The notes under the pieces were generated by a model. It did no database searches and was not told the origin of the DNA. It was given only the letters and a program-made list of their open reading frames with translations. Shown here one piece after another: positions 44,734-44,771 of a stretch of DNA of 44,771 bases. The position numbers and the translations under genes were made by a program. Position 1 is the first letter of the stretch. Each line of letters begins with the position of its first letter. Source of the DNA: a virus; the IMG/VR virus record IMGVR_UViG_3300046461_000018, positions 1-44,771 of that record. One strand, written 5' to 3'.

Positions 44734-44771
44734 GAGTGCGGAGAATACGGGCGCGTGTTCGGGGTATGGTT
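44677..44771. repeat. Terminal direct repeat, right copy (95 bp)
   Basis: Exact duplicate of positions 1-95. Merging the two ends restores a continuous reading of the region between the Bbp19-like gene (start at 44733, equivalent to 57) and the 105-aa gene whose stop codon lies at 100-102. The unit genome is therefore about 44,676 bp. Confidence 0.95.

Overview
The window is one complete temperate podovirus (T7-like virion) genome from a high-GC betaproteobacterial host, probably Burkholderia/Paraburkholderia-like. The first 95 bases recur exactly as the last 95, so the molecule closes into a circle of about 44,676 bp. The head genes (Bbp16-like and Bbp19-like proteins, T7-type portal, tubular tail proteins, internal virion proteins) resemble the Bordetella BPP-1 / Burkholderia BcepC6B group. 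That assignment comes from remembered protein families, not a search. Unlike BPP-1, I see no reverse transcriptase or diversity-generating cassette. Lysogeny is supported by a CI-type repressor, a YdaS/Cro-like protein, a tyrosine integrase and an attP that copies the 3' half of a tRNA-Pro(UGG) gene.

Layout. One long minus-strand arm runs leftwards from 9525 through position 1 and, across the circle junction, from 44733 down to 24446. In transcription order it holds cro, an adenine/cytosine-N4 type methyltransferase, primase-helicase, an iteron-rich candidate origin (5894-6061), a small HTH protein, terminase small and large subunits, a GNAT protein, small head genes, portal, Bbp19-like protein, scaffold, capsid, decoration protein, tail tubes A and B, four internal virion proteins (one with a lytic transglycosylase domain and one of 1891 aa with HELGH), tail spike, lysis cassette (membrane protein, holin, transglycosylase, Rz, Rz1) and a secreted tail-like protein. 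The plus-strand arm (9613-24449) holds cI, small membrane proteins, a DUF2800 nuclease, an Enc34-type SSB, a Ser/Thr-rich protein, a highly structured non-coding stretch (14549-14850), Zn-ribbon and HNH ORFs, a C5-cytosine methyltransferase with a second gene overprinted on it, family A DNA polymerase, a VRR-NUC nuclease, a DUF4224 protein, integrase, attP, a SNF2-type helicase and a class I methyltransferase that ends on the same CTAG as the convergent late operon.

Control. I read seven copies of a 19-bp pseudopalindrome (roughly WGTNMGG-N5-CCNNACA) at the cro/cI region, at a strong early promoter (10511-10539) and at a second promoter before 18806. These are the likely CI/Cro operators. A separate 11-mer, CGTAACCATAC, occurs four times, always on the minus strand. 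Three copies lie at or directly after a stop codon, upstream of terS, the Bbp19-like gene and the tail spike. Each is followed 16 nt later by a -10-like hexamer, so it is a candidate late-promoter element. Two of these would give nearly leaderless mRNAs. The least explained items are this late element, the structured RNA and the iteron cluster. All coordinates and motifs were read by eye; no alignment, folding or database search was run.
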